From: Anaerolineae bacterium
Lineage (GTDB): Bacteria > Chloroflexota > Anaerolineae > Anaerolineales > Villigracilaceae
Assembly (NCBI GenBank): GCA_022013685.1
Contig: JAKLPV010000024.1
Span: 1-64,000, forward strand
Direction: 5' to 3'
DNA: 64,000 bases
Part shown: in pieces, positions 27,169-34,889 of the stretch
Numbering within the stretch: the stretch's first letter is position 1
Layout: the number at the start of each line of letters is the position of its first letter
Made by a program: the position numbers and the translations under genes
Notes under the pieces: generated by a model
Databases searched by the model: none
The model's input: only the letters and a program-made list of their open reading frames with translations
What the model was told of the DNA's origin: nothing

Positions 27169-28023
27169 GTGATATCAGATATAGATGAAGTCCTGCGAAA
27201 ATTACTTGTCCGCGAGATCGAGATCAAGGGCAACGAGGTCGACATTCAATTCGATCAGCCCAAACGCGAATGGTCTTCGCGCTTAAACAAGCCGACCATC
27301 AACCTGTTCCTGTTCGACTTGCGCGAAAACCTGCGCCTGCGCGGTTCGGAGCAATACTCCACCATTTCCAAACCGGATGGCACATCTGAAGTACGGCGCA
27401 ACCCGGTGCGCATGGACTTACGCTATCTGATGACCGCCTGGGTCAAGGAAGCCGAAGACGAGCACCTGCTCCTTTCCAGCGCGCTGATGGGACTGCTGCG
27501 GAATCCTTTCCTGCCTTCTGATCTATTCAGCGACCGGCTCAAGAACCAGCCGCATCCCTGCCCGCTCGAAGTGGCGACATTCCCGCCCGAGGCAGGGCCG
27601 ATCGATAAATTTACCGAAATTTGGGGTGTCCTGGACAACGAAATGCGTCCTGGCATCATGTTGACAGTTACTATTTCTGTTGACCCGTATCACCCGTTGA
27701 TCTTTACCCAGGTACGCACACGTGAAATGCGCTTTTTGCAAGATAGCGGCATTGGCAAGCCTGCCACGGTTAAGATCACAAAAAAACTCTCGAAAAAGTA
27801 CTGGGTGGTCTCTGGCGCACTCAAAAGCCAGAAGTATGACATATCCACCCTGTCTTTGATATTGGTGGAAAAACAGCAGCCAGTCGAATTGGAGGAGGCG
27901 GGCAGGTATTCCCTGTCAGGACTGGCAGAAGGCGAATACCACCTTGATATCTTATTCAACAAAAAAGTCATCAAACGGCAGAAAATTCACGTTCCGGGCG
28001 AAGACTACGACATCCAGGTCTAG
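27169..28023 (+). CDS. DUF4255 / Pvc16-type tail terminator (cap) protein
   Basis: 284 residues from a GTG start with AGAGGAG 10 nt upstream. The first about 190 residues match the Pvc16 N-terminal (DUF4255) family: ISDIDEVLRKLLVRE, then KPTINLFLFDLRENLRLR, RMDLRYLMTAWVKEAEDEHLLLSSALMGLL. A separate C-terminal beta domain (about 200-284) follows, ending in a carboxypeptidase-regulatory-like strand pattern. In Afp/PVC particles this protein caps the tube and sheath at the distal end. It precedes the sheath gene by 106 bp. Confidence 0.9.
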   Translation: MISDIDEVLRKLLVREIEIKGNEVDIQFDQPKREWSSRLNKPTINLFLFDLRENLRLRGSEQYSTISKPDGTSEVRRNPVRMDLRYLMTAWVKEAEDEHLLLSSALMGLLRNPFLPSDLFSDRLKNQPHPCPLEVATFPPEAGPIDKFTEIWGVLDNEMRPGIMLTVTISVDPYHPLIFTQVRTREMRFLQDSGIGKPATVKITKKLSKKYWVVSGALKSQKYDISTLSLILVEKQQPVELEEAGRYSLSGLAEGEYHLDILFNKKVIKRQKIHVPGEDYDIQV

Positions 28024-28129
28024 CCGGACGTTGCTCTGGCGAGAAAGAAAGGAGCGACACTGAACAATTATCTTCTTCTTTTCCGTTTTTATTTATTAAC
28101 CGACCCGACTCTCATGCTAGGAGGAAACC

Positions 28130-29776
28130 ATGCCTGAATATTTATCACCCGGCGTTTATGTTGAAGAAGTTGACCGCGGACCAAAACCGATCGAAGGTGT
28201 TGGCACGGCCATGGCGGCTTTTGTTGGTTTTACTGAAAAAGCTGAAATGGCGCGCGAAATCGACGGCGAACTGGTTGTCGAAAACCTGCTCAACCGCCCG
28301 CAACTGGTCACCAACTGGACGCAGTTCGTTGAACGCTTCGGCGGTTTTGTCGCCGGAGTTAACCTGCCGCAATCAGTCTATGGCTATTTCACCAATGGCG
28401 GTTCGCGCTGCTATGTGGTCAGCGTTCGCACCTTCCCCAAGGCCGAAGCGACCCTGGTCAATGCCCAGGGCAAACCGGCGCTGACCGTTCGCGCCCGCCA
28501 GGCAGGTGTCGAGGGAATGAAGCTGCGCGCTCGCGTGGGCGAACTGGCCCTGCCCGCTCCGGCCCCAGCTAAAAAGGGCGGCGGCGAAGGCGAAGAAGCT
28601 GCATCCGAACCGGCTCCCGGCGCAGGCGGCGATCACTCTTTCACCCTGCTGATCGAGAAAGAGCTTCCATCCGGCGGCTGGAAAAATATCGAAACGCTTT
28701 CCGGGGTCAAACTGCAAACCGCGGTTCTCGAAGGCAAGAAGCAGACTGTGCTGGCCTACAAGAACAATAAACCGCCCAAGTTTGTTGTTCTTGAACTGCA
28801 AGAGAATGCCATCGATAAGGCCATGCCGCGTGAACAGGAACAGCCTTTGATGATCGAGAAGAAACTGCTCGAAGCGCCGACCGCCAGCGATTTCCGCGGC
28901 GATGTCAGCGAGCGCAAAGGCGTGGAGGGTCTGGAAGTATTGGATGATGTCACCATGCTGGTTGTGCCCGACCTGATGACCACCATGCCCGGCGAAAAGC
29001 TCAACATAGATATGGTCAAGGCTGTCCAGTCGATGATGATCTCGCACTGCGAGCGCATGGGCGATAGGGTTGCCATTCTGGATGCCCCGCCCGACCTGAG
29101 CCCACAGGAAGTCAAAAAATGGCGCATGGATATCGCCGGCTTCGATAGCAGCTACGCGGCCATGTACTATCCCTGGGTCAAGGTGATGGACCCCGCCACT
29201 GAACAGATGGTCAATATGCCTCCTTCCGGTCATGTGGCTGGTTTATGGGCACGCAACGATAATACGCGCGGCGTTCACAAAGCCCCGGCCAATGAAGTTT
29301 TGCAGGGTGTGGTTGGGCTGGCGTACCAGGTCACCAAGGGTGAGCAGGATACCCTTAACCCAATTGGCGTCAACTGCGTGCGGTCTTTCCCCGGTCGCGG
29401 CATTCGTGTTTGGGGCGCGCGCACCCTCTCCAGTGACCCGGCTTGGCGCTATATCAACGTTCGCCGCCTGTTCAATTATGTTGAGAAATCGATTGAAGGC
29501 GGCACCCAGTGGGTGGTCTTTGAACCCAATAACCGCAAGCTTTGGGCGCGTGTCAACCGTGATATCTCGTCTTTCCTGCGCATGGTATGGCGCGATGGCG
29601 CATTATTCGGTTCGGCTCCGTCGGAAGCGTTCTATGTCAAATGTGATGACGAACTCAACCCGCCCGAATCGCGCGACCTCGGACGCTTGATCATCGAGAT
29701 CGGCCTTGCGCCCGTCAAACCCGCCGAATTCGTTATTTTCCGCATCAGCCAGTGGGCTGGGCCGGGTTCTGAATAA
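28130..29776 (+). CDS. Contractile tail sheath protein
   Basis: 548 residues, AGGAGG ribosome site. The N-terminus PEYLSPGVYVEEVDRG and the C-terminal domain (GVNCVRSFPGRGIRVWGARTL, then YINVRRLFNYVEKSI and WVVFEPNNRKLW) are diagnostic of phage/eCIS sheaths. A charged Ala/Gly/Glu insert around residue 145-170 is probably a surface loop. Only one sheath gene is present, whereas Afp and PVC have two or three paralogues. It polymerises around the tube and contracts to drive injection. Confidence 0.95.
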   Translation: MPEYLSPGVYVEEVDRGPKPIEGVGTAMAAFVGFTEKAEMAREIDGELVVENLLNRPQLVTNWTQFVERFGGFVAGVNLPQSVYGYFTNGGSRCYVVSVRTFPKAEATLVNAQGKPALTVRARQAGVEGMKLRARVGELALPAPAPAKKGGGEGEEAASEPAPGAGGDHSFTLLIEKELPSGGWKNIETLSGVKLQTAVLEGKKQTVLAYKNNKPPKFVVLELQENAIDKAMPREQEQPLMIEKKLLEAPTASDFRGDVSERKGVEGLEVLDDVTMLVVPDLMTTMPGEKLNIDMVKAVQSMMISHCERMGDRVAILDAPPDLSPQEVKKWRMDIAGFDSSYAAMYYPWVKVMDPATEQMVNMPPSGHVAGLWARNDNTRGVHKAPANEVLQGVVGLAYQVTKGEQDTLNPIGVNCVRSFPGRGIRVWGARTLSSDPAWRYINVRRLFNYVEKSIEGGTQWVVFEPNNRKLWARVNRDISSFLRMVWRDGALFGSAPSEAFYVKCDDELNPPESRDLGRLIIEIGLAPVKPAEFVIFRISQWAGPGSE

Positions 29777-29808
29777 AACAGGTAAGACCTGATTAAGGAG
29801 ATGTGTTT

Positions 29809-30255
29809 ATGGCAGAGCGAGAAGACCCCCTTGTTGCATTTAAGTTTGGCCTTGAAATCGAAGGCAAGTTGAGCGGATTTTTTACCCAGGTGGGTGGCAT
29901 TGGCTCGGAGACGGAAGTCATCCAGCAGAAAGTTGTCAGCTCGGAGACTGGTGAAACCATCATCCGCCAGATTCCGGGTCGTCTTTCGTGGACGCCCGTT
30001 TCCCTCAAGCGCGGCGTGACCAGCAGCATGGACATCTGGCAGTGGCGGCAGCAGGTTGTCGAAGGCAAGATCGACGATGCCCGCACCAACTGTTCCATTG
30101 TCGCCTACTCGCAAGATAACACCGAGATTGCGCGCTGGAATTTCGAGAACGCTTGGCCGAGCAAAGTCATTGGCCCTGAAATGGATTCTGGTTCAACCAA
30201 CTATATGATTGAAGATGTAACCATTGTCCACGAAGGCGTGGAGCGCGTCAGTTGA
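29809..30255 (+). CDS. Inner tube protein (gp19/Afp1-like), tube 1
   Basis: 148 residues from the ATG at 29809, which has AAGGAG 8 nt upstream; a GTG at 29803 is not needed. Typical features: DPLVAFKFGLEIEGKLSGFF, a VGGIGSETEVI strand, PGRLSWTPVSLKRGVT and a C-terminal WNFENAWPSK strand. It should form the hexameric rings of the tube inside the sheath. A perfect inverted repeat follows at 30292-30333. Confidence 0.93.
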   Translation: MAEREDPLVAFKFGLEIEGKLSGFFTQVGGIGSETEVIQQKVVSSETGETIIRQIPGRLSWTPVSLKRGVTSSMDIWQWRQQVVEGKIDDARTNCSIVAYSQDNTEIARWNFENAWPSKVIGPEMDSGSTNYMIEDVTIVHEGVERVS

Positions 30256-30291
30256 CCCTTCTGGGTTAGTTTCGTTGTGTGTCTAACAATA

Positions 30292-30333
30292 GTATGTTTT
30301 ACCCAGGTAAAAAAATACCTGGGTAAAACATAC
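30292..30333. repeat. Perfect 18-bp inverted repeat between tube genes
   Basis: Left arm GTATGTTTTACCCAGGTA, loop A6, right arm TACCTGGGTAAAACATAC, with no mismatch. No T-run follows on the plus strand, so it is not a standard terminator. It may stabilise the mRNA of the abundant tube protein or reduce read-through to the next gene. Confidence 0.85.
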
Positions 30334-30362
30334 GCAAAACTATCATAAAAAGGCTATCGATT

Positions 30363-30893
30363 ATGACAGTTCAACCCTTGTCTGAGCCTACGCCTAAGGC
30401 CCAATTTGCGCTGTACGACATATTGGAAAAGGTTCCCAACAAGCTTTTGGCTGAGTTTGACATGCTGACTGGTGGTGATCAGACTATTTCAATGGTCAGC
30501 TACAATGTGATTGATGCTCTCGGAAATGTGACTACGAAGTACATACCTGGTCAGACCAGTTTTGACCCTGTAGTCTTGTTGAAAGCCATGGATGTATCGT
30601 CGGTGGAGATGTATGAAAGATTTCGCGCTGCCTTCGACGGTAAGCTGAAAACACTTCGACAGAATTATTCGGTTTCATTGAACGATTCGAACGGGAAAGC
30701 ACTGGTTTGGTGGCATCTCATCAATGCAATACCTACAAAAATTGATGGCTTCGACTTCAATATGAGAACTGAAGCTGAATACACTGATTTTGAAATTTCA
30801 TTACAGGCGGAAGAAATTAGGATCGAATTTGAAGCCTATGCATCAGCAGATGATGTTCAGGCTGCCATTGAACATTGGAATCCCCCAGAGTAG
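30363..30893 (+). CDS. Second tube-like protein (gp19 family), divergent
   Basis: 176 residues. The pattern KYIPGQTSFDPVVLLKAMD in the middle, followed by a YERFRAAFDGKLKTLRQNYSVSL helix-strand unit and WWHLINAIPTKIDGFDFN, matches the fold order of tube 1, but the N-terminus differs. Its codon use looks more AT-rich and less biased than that of the neighbouring structural genes, so it may be expressed at low level or be a later arrival. It could be the tube-initiator ring. 107 bp after tube 1, with the hairpin in between. Confidence 0.7.
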   Translation: MTVQPLSEPTPKAQFALYDILEKVPNKLLAEFDMLTGGDQTISMVSYNVIDALGNVTTKYIPGQTSFDPVVLLKAMDVSSVEMYERFRAAFDGKLKTLRQNYSVSLNDSNGKALVWWHLINAIPTKIDGFDFNMRTEAEYTDFEISLQAEEIRIEFEAYASADDVQAAIEHWNPPE

Positions 30894-30935
30894 AGAGTAG
30901 AAATTCATGCTCTGTCTTACAAAAAGAGATAAAAA

Positions 30936-31307
30936 ATGACCCTCAAAACCGAATTTGAATTTGAACTACCCATGGGCTATGTCGACAAAGAAGGCAACCT
31001 GCACAAAAAAGGCTCTATGCGTCTTGCGACCGCCATGGACGAGATCACCGTCCTGAACGATATGCGTGTGCAAAGCAACGAAGCCTATATTGTCATCGTT
31101 CTGCTGGCGCGCGTTATCACCGGGCTGGGCAGCCTGCGCGCCGTCAATACCAATGTCATCGAAAATCTATTTGCCGCTGACCTGACCTACCTGCAAGAGT
31201 TTTACCGCCAGATCAACGAAAGTGGACACACTCGCCGCGAATTCAACTGCCCACACTGCCAACAACCTTTTGAGGTCGATCTTTCGACATTGGGGGGGGT
31301 GTCTTAG
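30936..31307 (+). CDS. Tail-assembly-chaperone-like protein with CPHC ending
   Basis: 123 residues. The body (LKTEFEFELPMGYVDKEG, MRLATAMDEITVLND, ARVITGLGSLRAVNTNVIENL, ADLTYLQEFYRQIN) has the layout of phage tail assembly chaperones of the P2-E/Mu-41 type. The C-terminus adds a CPHC half zinc ribbon and ends STLGGVS just after a run of eight G. The stop (31305-31307) is reached only in frame 0; a -1 shift on the G run would continue into the DUF6760-like frame. No other member of the usual chaperone pair is present. Confidence 0.7.
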   Translation: MTLKTEFEFELPMGYVDKEGNLHKKGSMRLATAMDEITVLNDMRVQSNEAYIVIVLLARVITGLGSLRAVNTNVIENLFAADLTYLQEFYRQINESGHTRREFNCPHCQQPFEVDLSTLGGVS

Positions 31308-31462
31308 GCTACCCCAGGGAACAGCTCTACCAGGAGGTAGCCTACATCGCATATTATTTCCACTGGCAGCCAGATGCAATTCTTAACCTTGAGCACCGCT
31401 TTCGACGCCAGTGGGTGCGAGAAATCGCCAACATCAACAAACGTCTCAATCAGGGAACTTGA
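31292..31462 (+). CDS. DUF6760-like extension, no own start codon (candidate -1 frameshift product)
   Basis: From 31307 the -1 frame encodes 51 residues, GYPREQLYQEVAYIAYYFHW through RRQWVREIANINKR to a TGA at 31460-31462. This matches the small eCIS-linked DUF6760 family (Y-P, E-V-A-x-I-A, W, L-x-x-L-E-H, R-R-x-W). The frame is open back to 31274 but contains no ATG, GTG or TTG before the domain; only ATT occurs. A -1 slip on G8 (31292-31299) would fuse it to the chaperone-like protein, giving 175 residues. A missing G in the assembly would look the same. Confidence 0.65.
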   Translation, partial: GGGVLGYPREQLYQEVAYIAYYFHWQPDAILNLEHRFRRQWVREIANINKRLNQGT

Positions 31463-31466
31463 TTAA

Positions 31467-31631
31467 ATGCAAAATGAAAACTTGTCCCCAACCAATGAAG
31501 CCACCGGGCTGGTCGATGACCCGCAAGAAGTTATTGACATGGAAGCATTGGCAGAAAAGATTGTCGCTTTGTTGCGCCGTGAATTAGAAATTGAAGCCGA
31601 ACGCTTCGGCAAATACCTTACAGGCAGGTAG
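31467..31631 (+). CDS. Small eCIS-associated protein (54 aa)
   Basis: 54 residues starting MQNENLSPTNEATGLVDDP and ending in an amphipathic helix (MEALAEKIVALLRRELEIEA) plus GKYLTGR. It starts 4 bp after the DUF6760-like stop and ends 3 bp before the third tube-like gene, so it is in the operon. The same helix type (acidic start, then LxxLLRRELxIExER) closes the 662-residue Pro-rich protein. No function known. It is shorter than usual gene-finding limits. Confidence 0.7.
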   Translation: MQNENLSPTNEATGLVDDPQEVIDMEALAEKIVALLRRELEIEAERFGKYLTGR

Positions 31632-31634
31632 GTT

Positions 31635-32198
31635 ATGGGATTACTTCAAAAAACGAACAAACCGGCAGCAATAGTCAACGCCTCGCTAAAACCGCTCAGG
31701 GATATTGAAGAATACCCAATTCCGATATATCAGTTTTCCATCCTAATGGGTGATGACGTTGTGGCCTTATTCCAATCGGTCGCCGGGCTGACGGTCAAAC
31801 GCGAAATAGAGGCCCTGACCGAGGGCGGCAAAAACGAGGCAACTCATGAATTTCCCGGCCACGTCTCTTTTGAGCATGTCACCTTCGAAGCCGGATTAAC
31901 TTCGTCCGATTTTTTCTGGAAATGGATGATGGACGGCATGTACGATGGACGCGCCCAGAAGAAAGATTTTGATCTTATCCAGCGTCGGCCAAACCCGGCT
32001 TATAGCGGCGCCAAAGGCGAATACATCTGGGAAGCAATCAAAACCTGGAATTTTTTCAACGCCTATCCGGTTAGTTGGAAAATTTCAGACCTGGTCCTGG
32101 ACGACTCGGAAAAGATTGCCATTGAAACACTCGAGCTTACCTTCGATTATTTCAAGCTTGGTGACAATACCTTCAAACCGAAACCACCGGCCCCATAA
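31635..32198 (+). CDS. Third tube-like protein (gp19/Afp5-like)
   Basis: 187 residues. PIPIYQFSILMGDDVVALFQ, SVAGLTVKREIEALTEGGK, the HEFPGHVSFEHVTFEAGLT strand pair and KTWNFFNAYPVSWKISDL are tube-family landmarks. Its size and its position directly before the Pro-rich and LysM proteins correspond to Afp5, the adaptor ring between tube and spike. The C-terminus ends in a short Pro/Lys tail. Confidence 0.85.
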   Translation: MGLLQKTNKPAAIVNASLKPLRDIEEYPIPIYQFSILMGDDVVALFQSVAGLTVKREIEALTEGGKNEATHEFPGHVSFEHVTFEAGLTSSDFFWKWMMDGMYDGRAQKKDFDLIQRRPNPAYSGAKGEYIWEAIKTWNFFNAYPVSWKISDLVLDDSEKIAIETLELTFDYFKLGDNTFKPKPPAP

Positions 32199-32201
32199 TC
32201 C

Positions 32202-34190
32202 ATGACTTCACCGACCCCGCTCATCCAACGATTGCAATCGCACCAGGCAAACACCCGGCGCATGTTAACCCCCGGCTTAAAAAGTCGGGCCGACCAACAG
32301 CGCTCCTTTTCGCCTGTGTTGGATGGTCTCGGCGCTCAAAAATATACCCAAATCGCCCAAAACATGCGCTTTCTGGGCAAAGACCGGCTTGGCTTCATCC
32401 AGCCTGAAGCAATCAACCTGATTGGCCGCAGCCTGCCAGAAAAATTTACCAACCTATCTGGTCTGTTGCACATCAAAGCGCCAGCTACACCCGATGCAAA
32501 CATCTGGTCTGAAATGGAACAAATCCTACCAACCGGAGCTCAGCAACACAGCCCTGCCGCGGCGCAGACCCCGGAAGAGCCAGGAACCTTACGTCAGGGA
32601 AGCATCATCCAGCGCATGCAAACTTTCCCAAAGCCCGGCCAAAGCCTGGAGTCGTTCAAAGAACAGGTTAAATCGCGAACCGTCAGCCAAAAACCTGACG
32701 CCCCAGAAAAAAAACCACCCCAGGCAGGCGATCCGTCAGTGCGCCGCTATGCGCGCATCGAAGAAATCCGCAGCAAGGAACCTGCCGACAGGCCCGAGCC
32801 GCCTGTCGCGCAACCGCCTGTCACAACCCCGCCAACCGTCCAGCGCCAGCAGGATACAAATTTACAAACTCCCGACCGACCTGACGCTGATTCAGGGCTA
32901 CACGCTAACGATGAGAGACAGACTCCCGCGCAACTTGCCCCCCTTTCGGAACCTTCCACGCCGCCCGAAGCGCAGACGCCTGGGCAACCCCTCCCTGTTT
33001 CGAAGTCCCTCGCGCCGCCGCAGATACGGACGCCCGAACCGCCCGCTCCCGCTTTGAAGTCTCCGGCAGTTCCCGAGACACACACACCCGCGCAGCCCGC
33101 TCTCTCTTCGGAACCGAGAACAACCGCCCAGGCACGCGCTTCCGTCCCGGCGGATAAAAAACCACTGGCTCGCGCATTGCCCACAGCGCGAAAAAAAGAA
33201 AACGCGGCGCCTGCCTTGCCCAAAGGACAACCCGTCAGCCTAAAAGCTGCAACACCTGCGCCGGCAAAAGCGTCAATCGCGTCGCCGCCCCGTGCAGTTG
33301 AAGTTAAACCAGCTTCCGCAGCGCGCGCAACAGCATCCAACCTGCAAAGACAGCCTGATCTGCCCGCAGCGGCCACGCTGCCATCCGGCTTGGCAGGAAA
33401 GCCCCGCCCGGCAGCCCCAGCGAAATTCCAGCCCACGCCTGAACAGGTGGACGCCTCCGCTGAAACACCGACCAGCACAAAACCGGATTTACCCGCAGCC
33501 CAACCTGGCCCACAGCCAAAAGAAACACCTTTTCTGGCTCATATTGCCCAACGACGGGCCGCACCAGAACAAGTACATTCCCTGGCGACCAAAACGATCA
33601 AAGCAAAGATTGCCGCCCGCCCGGCAATGCTGCGCCCCAACCTGTTCAAACTACGGCGCGGCGAAACACCTGCGCCGACAACCAGCGCGCCCGTACATCC
33701 GACACAGCCCCCCCCTTTATCGCTGGCATCTGTCCAGCGCCAGGGTTCGCCGACTGTCGCGCAGCAGCCCGAACTGACCGCCGTACCACAGCGGCAATCC
33801 ATTGAAATGCCAGTAGCGCGGACACAACCCGCCGCGCCGCAATCCGCTTTTGCTCCGGGCGGGGGCCAAACGCTTTCAGCCCTGCCCACCAATACCTTCC
33901 AGCCGGTGCCGCCGACTCCGGTAAAGGAATCTGCTCCACAGGCCACCCAATCACAGGCAAAGCCGCCCATTCCAGCGCCGCAGGCCTCGACACGAAACGT
34001 TGTCCAGCGCATGTGGGAGGAGCACAGCCCGCCAGCATCGGCATCAGGTCGAGGGTCGGGCGCCGCAAATCAGGAAGACTCACAGGGCGAGCCAGCGCTT
34101 GATCTGGATAAGCTGGCGGAGGATGTGTTCCCAATTGTCAAGCGCCTGATCGAGATCGAATCAGAACGTTCTGCGGGTTATTTGCGATAA
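32202..34190 (+). CDS. Pro/Ala-rich disordered protein with QR motifs
   Basis: 662 residues. The first about 110 residues look folded or helical (LIQRLQSHQANTRRML; AEKFT-type LPEKFTNLSGLLHIKAP). Residues about 110-600 are dominated by Pro, Ala, Gln, Thr and Ser. Short QR motifs recur (IIQRMQ, TVQRQQ, NLQRQP, SVQRQG, VVQRMWEE), as they do in the DUF4157 protein. The C-terminus is a helix LDLDKLAEDVFPIVKRLIEI related in pattern to the 54-residue protein. No tape-measure signature is visible. Position, between tube adaptor and LysM baseplate protein, matches Afp6. Function unknown. Confidence 0.65.
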   Translation: MTSPTPLIQRLQSHQANTRRMLTPGLKSRADQQRSFSPVLDGLGAQKYTQIAQNMRFLGKDRLGFIQPEAINLIGRSLPEKFTNLSGLLHIKAPATPDANIWSEMEQILPTGAQQHSPAAAQTPEEPGTLRQGSIIQRMQTFPKPGQSLESFKEQVKSRTVSQKPDAPEKKPPQAGDPSVRRYARIEEIRSKEPADRPEPPVAQPPVTTPPTVQRQQDTNLQTPDRPDADSGLHANDERQTPAQLAPLSEPSTPPEAQTPGQPLPVSKSLAPPQIRTPEPPAPALKSPAVPETHTPAQPALSSEPRTTAQARASVPADKKPLARALPTARKKENAAPALPKGQPVSLKAATPAPAKASIASPPRAVEVKPASAARATASNLQRQPDLPAAATLPSGLAGKPRPAAPAKFQPTPEQVDASAETPTSTKPDLPAAQPGPQPKETPFLAHIAQRRAAPEQVHSLATKTIKAKIAARPAMLRPNLFKLRRGETPAPTTSAPVHPTQPPPLSLASVQRQGSPTVAQQPELTAVPQRQSIEMPVARTQPAAPQSAFAPGGGQTLSALPTNTFQPVPPTPVKESAPQATQSQAKPPIPAPQASTRNVVQRMWEEHSPPASASGRGSGAANQEDSQGEPALDLDKLAEDVFPIVKRLIEIESERSAGYLR

Positions 34191-34205
34191 CAAAGAGGTT
34201 ATTTT

Positions 34206-34883
34206 ATGGAAAAAGCAAAATTGAAATGGCAATGCCTGATCCCGCCGGTCAGCGGGGAAATCGAATGCCAGTTTAACCCAGCCGAGCTGACCATTTCAAA
34301 AGAAGCCGCCTGGGAGGGCGAGAAATCGCCCAGTTTTACCTCACCTTGGCTGCAATTTGCAGGCGGCGAGGCGGCAACTTACAGCCTCTCGCTGTTCTTT
34401 GACAGTTACTCTTATGAATCTGCGCCGAATGTTCCAGACCCAAAAGATGTGCGCGAGCTTACCAACCAGCTTTTGCAGCTAACCCTGCGCGGGGCCGGGC
34501 GTTCGATGTTCGTGGTGCCATTTTCCAACCCGCCGATGGTGACCTTTATTTGGGGAAAAATTACCCTGTTCATGGCAGTAGTGGAAAAAGTGGAAATCAC
34601 CTACACCATGTTTTCGCCAGACGGCCTGCCCATTCGGGCCAAGGCAGATGTTTCGTTTAAACAACAGGATTTTTGGGACGATATCATCCCGGCTCAGAAC
34701 CCGACCAGCCGCACTGATTCGCGCAAGACGCGCCGGGTCCATGCCGGGCAGCGCCTTGACCAGATCGCCTTTGAAGAGTATGGCGATGCGCGCTACTGGC
34801 GCTTGCTGGCTGAGTCGAACGGGATGGATGACCCGTTCGAGTTGGTGGACGGCCAATTGCTGGTCATTCCACAGGATAAATAA
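34206..34883 (+). CDS. CIS tube/baseplate protein with C-terminal LysM (Afp7/gp53-like)
   Basis: 225 residues. The N-terminal domain (IECQFNPAELTISKEAAWEG, then FTSPWLQFAGGEAATYSLSL) is the contractile injection system tube protein N-terminal family. The last about 50 residues form a LysM (RVHAGQRLDQIAFEEYGDAR...QLLVIP). In Afp/PVC it joins the spike hub to the wedge ring; the LysM may contact glycan or hold the particle together. 6 bp before the VgrG-like gene. Confidence 0.9.
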   Translation: MEKAKLKWQCLIPPVSGEIECQFNPAELTISKEAAWEGEKSPSFTSPWLQFAGGEAATYSLSLFFDSYSYESAPNVPDPKDVRELTNQLLQLTLRGAGRSMFVVPFSNPPMVTFIWGKITLFMAVVEKVEITYTMFSPDGLPIRAKADVSFKQQDFWDDIIPAQNPTSRTDSRKTRRVHAGQRLDQIAFEEYGDARYWRLLAESNGMDDPFELVDGQLLVIPQDK

Positions 34884-34889
34884 AAAACC

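Noticed and set aside
28065-28134. CTG-initiated leader peptide before the sheath gene (AAAGGAG upstream, frame ends in the sheath start)
   Set aside because: CTG start, no terminator or pairing structure, and poor peptide character; the AGGAGG directly before the sheath ATG explains expression.
30292-30333. Rho-independent terminator after tube 1
   Set aside because: The stem is strong but the plus strand continues GCAAAACTATC without a U-tract; kept as an inverted repeat.
31274-31306. Independent translation start of the DUF6760-like frame
   Set aside because: No ATG, GTG or TTG in frame before the domain; an ATT start is possible but rare, so frameshifting or an assembly error is more likely.
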